Of a stretch of DNA of 64,000 nucleotides, positions 26,027 to 38,690 are shown piece after piece; the stretch's first letter is position 1; every line of letters starts with the position of its first letter. The translations under genes were made by a program, and so were the position numbers. The DNA is taken from assembly GCA_003640385.1 (NCBI GenBank), contig RCAB01000066.1, forward strand, positions 142,206 through 206,205, in the 5' to 3' direction. The notes under the pieces are model-generated. The model did no database searches. It saw only the letters and a list, made by a program, of their open reading frames with translations, and had not been told where the DNA came from. The DNA is from Setaria digitata (lineage: Eukaryota; Nematoda; Chromadorea; Rhabditida; Setariidae).

Positions 26027-26995
26027 TAATTTTAAGTTATGAAATTTAATGGGTGAAAAAATTTTTAAGACATTTAAAAGTAATCATATATTTATAGCAC
26101 TAAGATTGTATGTTAAAACAAAAGAAAATGAAAGTTTTATTTTTCTTAATTGTAATAAATGCATAAAATTTTATGTTTTTTTTTTTTCTTTTTTTTTTTC
26201 TAAATTTGAAGTAATGAAAAATTTTTATTATTGAAAATGATTTGATTTAACAAAGGGGGGGGGGGGAGAAAAAAAAAGAATAAATGAAGTAAAATAAATA
26301 AGTGATACATTTATTGGATGCAAATGGCACAACTGTATTCGTATTAACTTTGTGGTTTCCTCATTTTTTTTTTTTTTTTATGCTGTTTAATTCTTGAAAT
26401 ATCCACAAATATTTCAGGATGGATCCTTAGATGTAATGGATTTTTAACAAAAATTTATTTTACAAACATAAATTTCTCTGAAATGGAACATTGATTTATT
26501 AATACATTCGATGCGATATGCAATAAACAAAGCTGAAACATTCGGAAAAGTTCAAGAAACAATAAAAGATGAAAATAAAAGTGAAAATAAGAAAAAAACT
26601 TCGATTAAAAAAAAGTGGAAAATTTGTTGACAGATAGCCAAATAACAAGTGGTATAATTTATTATGAATATATAATAGCAAAATGTTTGATATTACTGAA
26701 TGACCGAATAAGAAGAGAGCGAATTTGATTCAACAATGAAATCAGATAACCTGTGACCTCTACATGCTTTCTTTTACAAGCATCATCTCTGATTCGTGGT
26801 GTAAAAACACTGAAATTAAACGATTATAAAGTAATGGACTGAAAAAAAAAAAAAAAAAAAAAAACTTGTGAATACTCTTATAGTAGCAATCTCTTATTAA
26901 CTTGAGGTTTTTTTTTCCATAGCTTTAAAATTCCATAAATTGTTCAGTATTTTCCACAGTTACTAATTCGAGAAGCATTTTTTGTTTTTTTAAAG

Positions 26996-27104
26996 CTGTC
27001 CAAATGAATATGTTGAGGAAGGAAGAGATACTGATAGCGACAGTGTTAGTGATAGTGATAGTGATAATGAATTGGTGGCCGATATATTGGATACAATTTT
27101 ATAA
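26996..27104 (+). other. orphan acidic terminal exon candidate
   Basis: After a TTTTTTTAAAG acceptor-like site the plus strand reads 35 codons beginning CPNEYVEEGRDTDSD, then a Ser-Asp repeat, then NELVADILDTIL and TAA. The amphipathic acidic end and biased codons are unlike the surrounding AT-rich DNA. No upstream partner exon was found between the gap and 26990, so it could be the last exon of an undetected gene, a pseudogene piece or chance. AATAAA-like signals are weak. Confidence 0.35.
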
Positions 27105-28072
27105 TTTAATTTATATTTATTATGTTTGTCCAATGTATAACTCCTGAATGTTCAAAAAGATTCGTTTCTTAAGATATATAATAGTTTTAAAACATTCTTT
27201 TTTTTTTTCTGAGCATAGGGAGGAAAATTGATATTCAGAACGAGATTAGCATAATTTTAATTTTGCTATGGCATAAATTCAGTTTTGAAAAATTTCGTGT
27301 GAATTGTTTAATCGAATTACCGTCATCACTTGACTTTTGTCAGTTGTCACAAACATACAGAAAAATAATTTATAATAAAAATGAAAAACAAGTAAGATAC
27401 AATTCCTTACATACAGGAACCATTTTTTTATTGTCACTGAATGAAATACGATACTTCTAAATGATAATTTTGTTTTTTTCTTTTTTCCATCAATTATTTT
27501 ATTGCGCAACAATTTACCGAGTCTTTTCATCGTCTCAGTTGATATCAAACACACAAAATGCTTGGTTTTCAGTTCTTTTTTTTTGTAAACTTTTTGTGTA
27601 ATCAGAAAAAAAAGAAAAGAAAGAAATAAGTCTGATATAATGGGCCTAACTTATAATTTGCTCTTTTTAACGGTTCATGAACCAAATACATCGTTGATAT
27701 AGCCATTTGTTTCGCTCTTTTATGACTCTTTTTTTTTTTCCAACTGATAAAAAAAAATCACTCAAATTTATTTATTTACTTTTTTTTTTTTTTTTTGTTT
27801 TCCCTTTTCTTAGCCGATCACTAAATAACGAATAAAAGAGATGAAATAATGAGTGAAATTCATAAAATGGCTAAGAGCATAGAAATCATAATTATCAATA
27901 CATGAAGTTAGGATTTCCAGCAACAATTCCACAAATTTCAAATTCTAAAATGGTAGGCAGAAATGGTCATAGTTCGAATTTTACGTTATTTCGAGCAATT
28001 TTGACCCAATTTACAAAATATCGTAATATTTCTTTTGTCCGCTAGCTTTTCGATTATCGTCTATTCAAGCCA

Positions 28073-31000
28073 TCAAACACCTTTATCCAATTCTACTTTT
28101 AACGTCTTGTCTGCTTCTTTTTCTGGACTCAAATAATTCAAGATTGAAATACTAGACCTATCTTCAGCCCATTCTTGTTCGTTGACTATAAAACAAAATA
28201 TATATGTGTAATATTTTACTTTAATAAATAAAACCAGATTAATAAACTTTAAGGTTTGAATTTGAAAATTTTCGATAAATTGATTGGATATGTAAATGAA
28301 AATGGAAACTTTTTAATTACCTGTACCAAATAATTGAAAAATAGCTCCAGTAGATGTTAATACACACACCATAATTATGAATACTGTACGCCATTCTGAC
28401 ATGACACTCTAAAATGAGTAATTAAAAGTGATTAAAAGGTGTGCAACTGATTTCTTTCACTTCTTACAAATAATTGTTCTCTCCGGTATGAAGACAATAA
28501 ACGGAAAAATTTTTGGTCACTTGGAAAGTTGACATTGACCTCTAATTAACATATTGATTTGTTCCAATTATACGAATGAAACTTTTATTTTTATTAGAAT
28601 AATTTCCACTTCATTATCTTATTCCACTGTGTAAGAGAATTTCACGTTACAGAATGTATATTTGAAACAGGAAAATCCATTGAAATTTAACTCATCTATA
28701 AAGCTTAATTGAATGTATAAAATGTAAAAATCTCTGAGACTTAGCTTAGTATCTAAACTGAACTAGTCACAGATGATAGAACGAGCTTAATTCAATGGTA
28801 AACATGATAAACCTTTATAGCAATCATTCCAATGATATATGGTGATGCAACAGAACCAGCTGTACCCCAAAGTCTACAGAATGAAGCCACAGATGAAGTA
28901 TATTTTGGAGCAATACATACAATGCTGCAAATATTTACATTCATTTTCGATAATTAATATTGATATTAACTTAATTTATGCTAATTGAGGAAAGAAAAAA
29001 CTTTTTTCCCATTAATTTAAAAAAAGAAAATCTTTTTTCCCACTGATTTTCAATTAAGAGTTATTTTTACGAGAATCTTTCGATGGTACTTCGTCAAGGA
29101 AAGCAAAAAAAAAAAAAGAAAGGAAAAAAAGGAAAAATGAATAACAAAAGAAAGAAGGTATTTTATGAGCTCTGTAATGATGGTTAAAATTCTTGGCATT
29201 ACTCAGGAATAAATCTAGTATTATGTCCTGAAATAAACCTAGTATTATATCCTGGAATATAACCAGACAAAATAGCCATTGCTGAGCAGATAAAAAATAC
29301 TGCCATAATTCGATGATTGCAATCCAAAAATATCAATACAGTAAAGCAACATGCTCCACCAAGTGATGCTAAAAAAAAAATGTTTCAGATTTATCCCTCA
29401 TTTATTATTCAGCTTAGAAATTTTGGAATTTAGATAAATTAAAGTTGAAAAAAAGAAACTAAAGAATTATGAACCAGTTAAAGATTTACATCTTAGTTCA
29501 TTCCTAAATTAAATTCAAAAATCAATTGACCGCTGAACCAAATTTAGACTATAAACTACATTTCAAATTTCAAATAATCTTTGATCAAGCTATAGTTGAA
29601 AATTACACTTGGCTAACAATTGCTGGATGAAATTTGAACGGAAAATTGTAAATTAATTGATCCTTGAAATAAAATTGGAAGTTACGATATAATTGGTATT
29701 TAAGCAAATTGCAAAAAACTGACCACATAAATTGCAAATCTTTGTAACTTGGCTCGGAGCAAACCCGTTTCCCTTTGCTTTATCTGCGAGACCCGCAAAT
29801 ACCAACTTAGCTAATAACTGGCAAATAAATGGCAATGCCGAAAGCACACCATTCTAAAAGAAAAAAAGAAAAAAAAAAAACCTAATATTATTATCGTCAG
29901 AATCATTCAATTCAGTGCGTCTCTGCTAACGTGAACCCACACGAGCATATAACACGTCCATCACGTGATTACTAAAATTTGTCTCGGATCCATATTGTCA
30001 AATAGATAATTTAATGGATAAAACTGGAAGTTTCAGCATTACCGTGAAACTTCTAGGATACTAAACGATTCTTTTGCCTTCTAGGATGTAAGTCTGTCTT
30101 AACTCCCTCCCCAACTTTTCTTACTGCCACAATCGATCTGATAATATGTGCTGAATACTTATCAATTGTCACAAATAATCAATTAAACAAAAAACAATAG
30201 AAGAAGGACTTTCATTTCACATCTTTAATGCTCCAATTTATTTAAAGTTGAAATTTTAAAATTTGAAACTATAAAATAATCACTCTTAATTTGATAATAC
30301 TTACCGAAGTGAGATCCATACTAAGTACAGTTCGATAATAGAGAGGTAAGTAAGTTACAGTACCAACAATTACGAATGATTGACAAAATGAATTTAATGC
30401 AGCAGACCAAACGGCAGTTGATGATAATATTTTTCGCCACGGAACATTCTGTAATATTTTCACAAAATTTTAACGAAATAAAATCATGAAATAATTGAGA
30501 AAAAAAAAGAAATTAAGCATTCTTTTTTTAATAATTTCACTGTTAAACTTTGTTCAAATTTCAATATTTTGGAAAAGAAATTGATAAATGGCTAATTATA
30601 TATGTATATGTAAACTAACCATAGGAATTATGCGTTTTTCACCGCGTTTATGGGTAAAACCGGTGATATGAGCAAGTTCAGCATCTGTAATATGTCGTAC
30701 ACAAGTTGGGACATCTTTTACAATCAGAAACCATCCGAAACATAAGCCAACTCCCAGGAAACCTGAAAATAGTACTAATATAATTAGAAATGAAAAGTTT
30801 TCCCAGTGGATTAACAGCTTTAAATGTTTGGAATATGTAGAAGAAGCAATTGGATAAATGTTAAATATTAAGAAAAAAAAAAATGAAATCTTGTACTAGT
30901 TACAATTATACTTAATATTTAATTATATTAAGCTACTTGGCTTAATATTAAATGCGACTAGAGTACTTGGCTAAATATTAAAAATAACTGCAACTAGTAT

Positions 31001-32822
31001 AAGAAAGAAGTTCTTATTTGAGCAATAAACATTTCTTAAAAATTAGATATAAGTAAAAATAGTTGAAGTTAGCATACTGTAGAGATAGAATGCAGCTGGC
31101 CAACCACCAAAAAGTGACACTTGACAAAGTTCAGCTGTGACAAACATTGCAAAAATTATAGATAACTGCAAAAAAAAAAAGAAAAGGAAACAGAAATGTT
31201 TTATTTAAAAGAATATGAAAATAAATGAGAAGTATACAAAGATGAATTTCTATGCTCGAAGTATTGCTAAAAAGTTCCTCACATTTTTGCCTAAGAAATT
31301 TGCTTTTTTCTCCCTTTATTGCAACAATTATCTCGAGAATGTTTTTCGTGGAGAAAGAAGAAATTACCTGATTACCGGTAGTTGCTACAGCAACAGCAGT
31401 ACTTTTTTCCGACAACGGAAACCAGTGAGCTATAAGTACGTTCATACATGGCGTAAGTACACCTTGTCCACATCCCATCAGAAATCGCGTGATAATTACA
31501 CCGATTACGCCAACCTCACGTGAAATATACGGAGTCATCACAGAACCAATAATATTAATTATAGCCCCAACCTGTACAGTATGAGTTGGTCCTATCCAAT
31601 TGCACAGATAACCTAAGATAAGTTTTATATTTCTTCGTTTTTTTTTTTTTTTTTTTCAATTAATTAATTAACTGTTCAGCATGGCGTATTTTATTTTCCT
31701 TGTAGTAATATAATATATTAATGTTTCACTTTATTCAATTAATCATAGATTTTTCTCTTTCTTTTTTTTTTTTTTTTTTGAAAGAAAGAGAGAGAGAAGC
31801 TTATGATCCTAATCCGTTTCGTTTATACATTTAACGATGTTCACTAATCATCGTGTGAATTTAAACAACTGATACTTACTTCCTGGTAATACAACAAATA
31901 AACTACCAACATAGAATGCAGCAAAAATCCATGCCTGTTCTCGACCCGTCCACAATAAGTCACCATCCTGAAAATGATATTAACAGAAAATTTGATAAAT
32001 AAAGTCTTTTCAAAAAAAAAATTAAAATAGCGCGTGCTTATTTTCATTTTTTTTTTCTTTCCTTTTAACTTTAACAAACGATAAGGAAATGTTTCATTTT
32101 CAAAGATGCAATAACTTACGTAATTTCGTTTACGTTCGGATATTTTGGCACATGAATTTGAAGAAACTGTATTATTATTAGAGTTGATTAGCGATTCTTC
32201 CGATTTTTGAGCTAAAATGGTTTTCGTAATTTTAAAATATTTTATATACCGTACATACTCTGTTAGTTTCATCCATGAGGAATTATGAACTTTACTGCGA
32301 CGTGTCGCATACGTATCACCATGAATGGACAATCACCAGCAGCAAATCCTTTAAAATTTACCGTCAAAATCTTAAACAAAAGGAAAAAAAAAAATAAAAA
32401 TAAATAAAATAAAATTGCTAAACTAAAAAATTAATACCTAATTATGCAGCTCATTGAAAATTATAACTGCTATTATGAATTAAAAAAAAAAAAAAGTTAT
32501 TTTAATATTCCAATTATAATTAATTTTAATAATGGCATAGCACAAAACAGCAAATATAAATTGCTCTTGAAATGATACAAATTAATTAATTAATGAACAC
32601 TAATATGGCAAGTAATTTACCATCAAATGTTTGCTGAAACTGCGTAATAGCGGTTAAATTCACCATACATACCATTGCCATGTTCATATTAGTACGCATC
32701 AAGCCTTCGATACAAAGTGCTGCCGCAAGAAGTAAAGTAATACGTAGTCGAATACTTTGTAATGACCATAACGGGAAAGAATTGGTATTTTTCATTTTTG
32801 TTACATTCTTTCCATTGGCCAT
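28073..32822 (-). CDS. SLC17-like anion transporter (major facilitator superfamily)
   Basis: Twelve exons on the minus strand: 32822-32621, 32211-32120, 31967-31880, 31612-31368, 31165-31078, 30762-30620, 30448-30305, 29853-29724, 29368-29239, 28924-28813, 28408-28321, 28185-28073; 1575 nt, 524 aa. The SLC17 family (sialin, vesicular glutamate and phosphate-type carriers) moves organic anions across vesicle, lysosome or plasma membranes. Family signs are RTNMNMAMVCMVN in helix 1, a long Ser/Asn-rich luminal loop after it, WTGREQAWIFAAFYVGSL before helix 2, RFLMGCGQGVLTPCMNVLIA with the conserved Arg and Gly-rich helix 4, WFPLSEKSTAVAVATTGNQ, and SSVASFCRLWGTAGSVASPYI in the C-terminal half. 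About 12 membrane segments are expected. The acceptor of exon 2 (CATTTTAG at 32212) was chosen because it alone gives clean phase. The tail ends in a soluble, Lys/Glu-rich segment. The substrate cannot be read from sequence. Confidence 0.93.
29206..29253 (-). repeat. 24-bp tandem duplication across an exon-intron border
   Basis: On the minus strand the exon end GGATATAATACTAG, then GTTTATTTCA, is followed by a near copy GGACATAATACTAG, then ATTTATTCCT. The first copy holds the real donor (AG/GTTTAT at 29239/29238). In the second copy the GT is AT. Confidence 0.85.
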
Positions 32823-33974
32823 CCATTACATCTATTAAGAGAGGAAAGAAAAAAAAAAAAAAAAAGAAAAGAGAAATGATAATTATATTAATTAATAGTT
32901 GTTATCATTAAATCTATCATTATGGTATATTTTTACCAAAATTTTACAGCCTATTAATGAGGCAAACTTCGTTAGTATTCTTTGAAATGAGCAAACATTA
33001 AAATAAAATGATGTTAATGTAACGGCTAGAAAAATAAATAATTAAAGATGAAATTATATAATTACTTGTAATAGAGCAATGAAATGAAATAATTGCTGTT
33101 TAATATTTTGTTCAAATAAGATTAACAACATTAGTGACCAATCCTCCTACAAACGAACTTTTATTTATTTGTTTTTTTTTTTTTTTCTTTAAAAGTGTTT
33201 ATATAATTAATATATTAATCATTCAATTATTCCATTAGGTTTGCTATATTTATATTGCTTTCTTTCTTTTACTGAAATATATATTAGAGAGAAAAAAACA
33301 AACTTTCCTTTTTTTATTTATCGTCAAATCGTAATATTTTACAATTATACTTAAAGTGGATACACTGTTCGCAGTAAATAGTAATTTGTTTTTCTAACAT
33401 ATCTAGATTTCACTTTTTTTTAAAAAACTTTTATGCAAAACCATAATGAAATTAATTAATTACTGAATTAATTTTTATAATTATTATTTGTTTATACATG
33501 AAAAAAAATGATGGAAAACAATAAAAACTGTAGTATATCCCGGACATTTTTCTTGCTCATCAAAACCAGTTTTTTTTTCTCCCTCCCCCCTCCTTTTTTT
33601 TTAAAAAAAAAAAAAACATCATTTAACTGTCCTCACTTTACCTAATTCATTTTTTCCCCTTTCTTTCGCCTTTTTTTTTTCTTTCAAAAGGAAGAAAAAA
33701 AAAAAATAGCCTTTATTATTAAAAATTTTCATCTATCCTATTTTCATTATATTCAAATATCATTTCTTCAAAAATTTAATTTTCTCTAGATTTCAATCCC
33801 AGTTAAATCGACGTATATTTAAATTATTAATTCTATTTAACGAACTTTTAAACAGAAATAAGTCATTAAAGCAAACGACACAGGCTGTAAACAGTCGTTG
33901 AAATAAACTAAGCTATTAAACGGCACTAAATTATTTCAAACAGCTGCTATGTATATAACATATACATATATATA

Positions 33975-33983
33975 TGTGTGTAT

Positions 33984-34028
<45 letters not shown>

Positions 34029-34037
34029 GTGTGTGTA

Positions 34038-34068
<31 letters not shown>

Positions 34069-34130
34069 ATGTGTGTGTGTGTGTGTGTGTTGTGTGTGTG
34101 TATGTATGTGTGTGTGTGTGTGTGTGTGTC

Positions 34131-34184
<54 letters not shown>
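33975..34184. repeat. interrupted (GT)n microsatellite, about 210 bp
   Basis: GT repeats broken by GTAT, TTGT and CTTG variants, preceded by an AT/ATAC stretch. The His/Thr and Val/Cys open frames over it are artefacts of the repeat. Confidence 0.98.
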
Positions 34185-34185
<1 letters not shown>

Positions 34186-35530
34186 ATATACCAATTCGTC
34201 CGTTGTACAGCTGACAGCGTTTCATATTATTTTCAACCATAAGATACATTCACGTTCACGTAATTAATCATTTCTGACGCGTTCCGATCTTCCATACAGT
34301 CGTTTCATGCGTGTTATAAACTTTCTACGTCAACTGCATATATCATAATCATTACAGTTATGATATACGAGAGGGAAAAAAGAAATTAGTCAATTTTAGG
34401 TATATTTGACTATTATGATCCAGTACTATTTCAGTTAATCATATTATCATTAATTAATGGTTTATTTTTTGCCTATCATACAATTTACTGTTTATATCCT
34501 AGATATTTTATGCAATATTTTGAACATATCAGTGTGAAAATTTTCAAACTGGAAAGGAAGTTGAAAAAAAAAAAAAGAAGAAAGGATATAAGAAGGAATT
34601 AATTGCTACCACTGCTGGTAACACATCATTAGCATTGCGATCGGGTGACAGTCATCTTCCGAGATGGCTGAAACCGATCTCCTCGAAGAAATATGACTGT
34701 CAGTTGTTTCATCAATCGAATGGTTTACAGTGTTGGGTGACACTGTCATATTGCTTGGTGATTGTTGATTCCTTTCTAACTATATCATTTTACCCAAACA
34801 TCTATCCATTTCTATATACATCCTCCCACACACACACACACACACACTATCAAGTCACCCACGCATATACACCCACACAAGATTTTACACCTACGCATAT
34901 ATGCCATCCACACACGTGTATACAACATCTGTTTAGCGGGAGCTGAATAATTGACGGTAAAGAATGATGGTAGAATATGTAGAGGTATTAAAGTTGCCTC
35001 TAATACTCTTAGCAAATTAGTTAGTCAAGTTTATCCTATTAAATGGGAGAGATTGGATGAATGACGTAAACAAAATGCTAATTTGATATTTAATTTGAAA
35101 TATTAATGACAAAAATATTAATGATAAATAACTACATTACAACTATTGCTTTCCTCTTTCACAATTTCATTATTGATAATGTTGCTAATAATTTTTTCTT
35201 TTTTTTTTTTTTTTTAATTCATTCTTCTTGTTAATCCATCTTTTCTTCATCTTCTTTCTCAGTTTTTTTCATTTTCATCTTACTCTATCATCTATTATTT
35301 TTTATTAAATTCTGAAATTCTCAAAAATCATTATTCTCCTGAAAATATTATTTAAATTATGTTAGTATTAAACAATTGAAAATATTTCTTGTCTCTCATA
35401 TCGTCGTTGATGAAGCGCTAACTTACAGTGAAGAAGAAAATCGGATTTTAATAGAAAAGATGAAAAAATTATGAATATAATTAGATTAAAAAAGAAGATT
35501 GGCATGAAAATGTATTTATAAAAAATAAAT

Positions 35531-35571
35531 GATTTACTTTATCAGTCTTAGTAGGACTGATAAAGTAAATC
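35531..35571. repeat. perfect 17-bp inverted repeat with 7-nt loop
   Basis: The left arm GATTTACTTTATCAGTC and right arm GACTGATAAAGTAAATC are exact reverse complements around TTAGTAG. It lies in the divergent intergenic region and is followed on the plus strand by an A run. Confidence 0.97.
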
Positions 35572-36813
35572 AAAAAAAAAAATGATATAAAAAAACCTAA
35601 GTGAAAAAATAAAAAGTTCCCCATCTTTTTTTTTTTCTTAACAACCACACTGATATGTAGAATAAAAATAACAAAAAAGTGCAATAAAATCATCAGTAGG
35701 GCAAAATCATAATTTATTATTAAGTCATTCGCTTACATTAATAAATTAATTATCTGAGCTGGAGGAAAAATTATTCAAATATTTCAATAACCCTATAGCA
35801 GATTTTGAAGAAAAAAAAACCAATTTGTTGCACTCATGATTCAAATATCTTATTATATTTCGATATCATATTTTAAAAAGAAACTTAATTAGTATGAGAA
35901 ATTAATAGATTTACTTCTTATAAAAACTTACAGACTTTTTTATGAAAAAAGAAAAATACACATAGATATTACCTAGATGATAACTATTGAAAAATTGATT
36001 ATTCCTAATGAATAGTTTTGAAATTTTTTGATTAAATTTCTTTATATTAGGGAATTTCTTACATTCGTACAATTCTTTTTTCACAATACTGAATTTGAAA
36101 TTTGGTTAAATTTTAAAATCACCACAGTTTTTTTTTTTCCAGTTAACCGTAAACACTAATATCGATCAAATTATTGGCAACCAAACCCGTTAAAACAACA
36201 TTATACGGAATTTTGTGAAGAAAAAAAAAAAGATTGATTAATCGACCATTATTATCCCATAGAAATTTTATATTAGTTAAAAGAGCTGTCCGAAAAAAAA
36301 AAAAGTAATTTGATGGGGATGACTTACTTTCCCCCCGACTATCGGGAGAAATTTTCAGCTCTTTGGTGTTTTTTAATTGGTTAATTATTCTGCCATGTGT
36401 ATGTGTGTGTGTGTGTGTGTGTGCTATGCATTTGATGTTTACCGCTCCTTTCCTTTCAATTCCTTCTGCGCTCTGTTTTCTCCCTTTGACTTCACATTCT
36501 CACCCCCTCAGTAAATTGAACAGCAAGCAAATAAACCCCACAATTTTCACCCCGGCATTTCGCGGAGTCCCCCTCTCCCAGAAGTGTTCTCAGTTGCAGC
36601 TTTTTTTTAACTTACTCATGTACATTGTTGCATGTTTATTTCATGCTACAAGTGATGAAATGGGCTAGCTAATTGTTCTTATTTATTAATTGTTAGCATT
36701 TATTTCTTTTCTTCTGCAATAAAAAAAAGAGAGAAAAAAGGGAACATTAGGAATGCACTTTTTTTTTCGAAATTAAATATTTCCAGGATCGAGTAGTGGT
36801 TAGAAGATAAACT

Positions 36814-38653
36814 ATGTTATTGCTATTGGAATGTTTGATTGCTCTAATTGCTCTCATTCTCTGGTTAATCAAAATCTTTAATATTGATAGTATCCAGACT
36901 TTTCGTCAAATTTTAACAGATTTGTACACGAGCGAACGATCACATTGGTTACTGGATCTTTTCCAGGTTACGTTTTCACTGGGAAACTCTACGTTATAGT
37001 AAAAAAAGCTGAAGGAAGCCGGCAAGTGGTCTTGAATTATGGAATATATTGAACAACAAACCTCATATCACAATCACTTGTCACAATCATAAAAGTCAAA
37101 ATGGAAAATTCCTTTTTTAACTATTTGTAGAATGGACTTTATAGAATTTTGCATATTCAGGTTGATGAGAAATCAGAGCATCATGGTGGTGAGTTAGTTG
37201 CTGCAGTATTGAAGGTAAGATCCATTTTCGTTATGGTAGTAATATGTTTTGCAATTATTTTTAATAACTTATTTTGCTAATTGTCATATCCTTTGTTTTG
37301 GGTGAAAAATATTTCGTATAACGTCGGATTTAATATTTTGTTAGATTACTCGTCTTTCAGGCACATAATGTAAAGGAGATATTTACATTATGCGGTGGAC
37401 ATATATCACCGATACTGGTTGCTGCGGACCATCTTGGTATTCATGTGTATGACACACGTCATGAAGTTAACGCTGTATTTGCAGCTGATGCTGTTGCACG
37501 TTTACGTCAAGGTGTTGGCGTAGCTGTCGTTACTGCAGGGCCAGGTGCTGCAGATATTTAAAAATTTTTTAAAATGTCGATTGAATAATCATGTGGTTCA
37601 ATGGAAAAGCCATAATTAGATATTTCATTCACTGAAATGTAGTGATGAAAATGAGGAGTAGATTAATTTCCTGCGGGATGAACTAGGATGATCGATTTTC
37701 CGATGGGATGAACCAAACAGGCTTAATATAATATAAATTCTCTATTTTTTTCACTCTTCTACTTATACTGCTTTGATTTAGGTTTAACAAACACGATTAC
37801 TGCAGTGAAAAATGCACAGATGGCTGAAACTGCTATAGTTATTATCGCGGGTGCAGCACCAACCTTGTCGAAGAATCGTGGTGCTCTGCAGGTTTTCATT
37901 AATTCTGTTAGAAATTGCTTGATCTTCTTGTGTGGAAATAAGGTTGTAAATGAATTTAGATATTCCGTCTAGAGTTGCATCCAGTGCTGTCCAGTGTTCA
38001 TCCAGCAGTTCTGTCGTTATTTATAGCAAATATGGGAACTGTAACATTGTTTGTTTTTTTAAGGATATTGATCAGATCTCGCTAATGCGACCGCTATGTA
38101 AATATGTGGCACGTATAACACGTATAAAGGATATTGTAACAACCCTTAGAGAAGCAATATATGTCGTACAGAGTGATACACCTGGTCCGGCTTTTGTTGA
38201 AATACCTGTCGATGTACTTTATTCGTATGGGACCGTATTCAAAGAAATGAAAATTGTTCGGGCAAGAAATCTTAAACAAGTAAAAATTGATTTAATATGT
38301 TGGTAGAGAAATTTAATATAATATGTGGCTTAATATGTTAAATTGTTTGGAGTTAATTCTGCGATTTCCCAGACAACTTTTTCTAAGTTTATTTTTTGGT
38401 AGTGTTTAAAATGGGGAAAATTCAAGAAATATATGGATTTTGTCTAATGTTGGCTTCGAAATTCATCACACTGTTTTGGCTGCTGATGTGTTAATGACAA
38501 AAGTGAAAAAAAGGGAAATTTAAGAAATTATAGCTCCATTTCAATGGGTTCTCCATAATGGGAGTAGATTTTGAGACTTGTCATGGTTTAAAAGTTGTTT
38601 CTGGTTTATTCTTTTTCTACATTTCCATTTTTTTCCTTGCTTTTCTTTTTTCT

Positions 38654-38690
<37 letters not shown>

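Larger units (their letters stand above)
32823..36813. other. divergent intergenic region between SLC17-like gene and ILVBL
   Basis: The two flanking genes point away from each other, so both promoters should lie here. It holds the (GT)n array at 33975-34184, (CA)n at 34827-34848, (GT)n at 36402-36423, long A/T runs and the hairpin at 35531-35571. An open frame at 34635-34946 runs into the CA array and is not convincing. No exon was found. Confidence 0.6.

Noticed and set aside
26660..26809. Minus-strand exon-like frame VFTPRIRDDACKRKHVE
   Set aside because: It follows a TTTCAG-like site but has no neighbour exon in phase, and it degenerates into AT-rich sequence.
33931..34267. His/Thr and Val/Cys repeat proteins
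   Set aside because: Translations of the GT microsatellite in several frames, with no start context or splice sites.
34635..34946. 103-codon plus-strand open frame
   Set aside because: The second half is a CA-repeat translation, and the first half has no recognised domain or flanking exons.
37950..38063. N-terminal extension of ILVBL exon 5 open frame
   Set aside because: The acceptor TTTTTTTAAG at 38063 and homology start at DIDQISL; the upstream part is intron.
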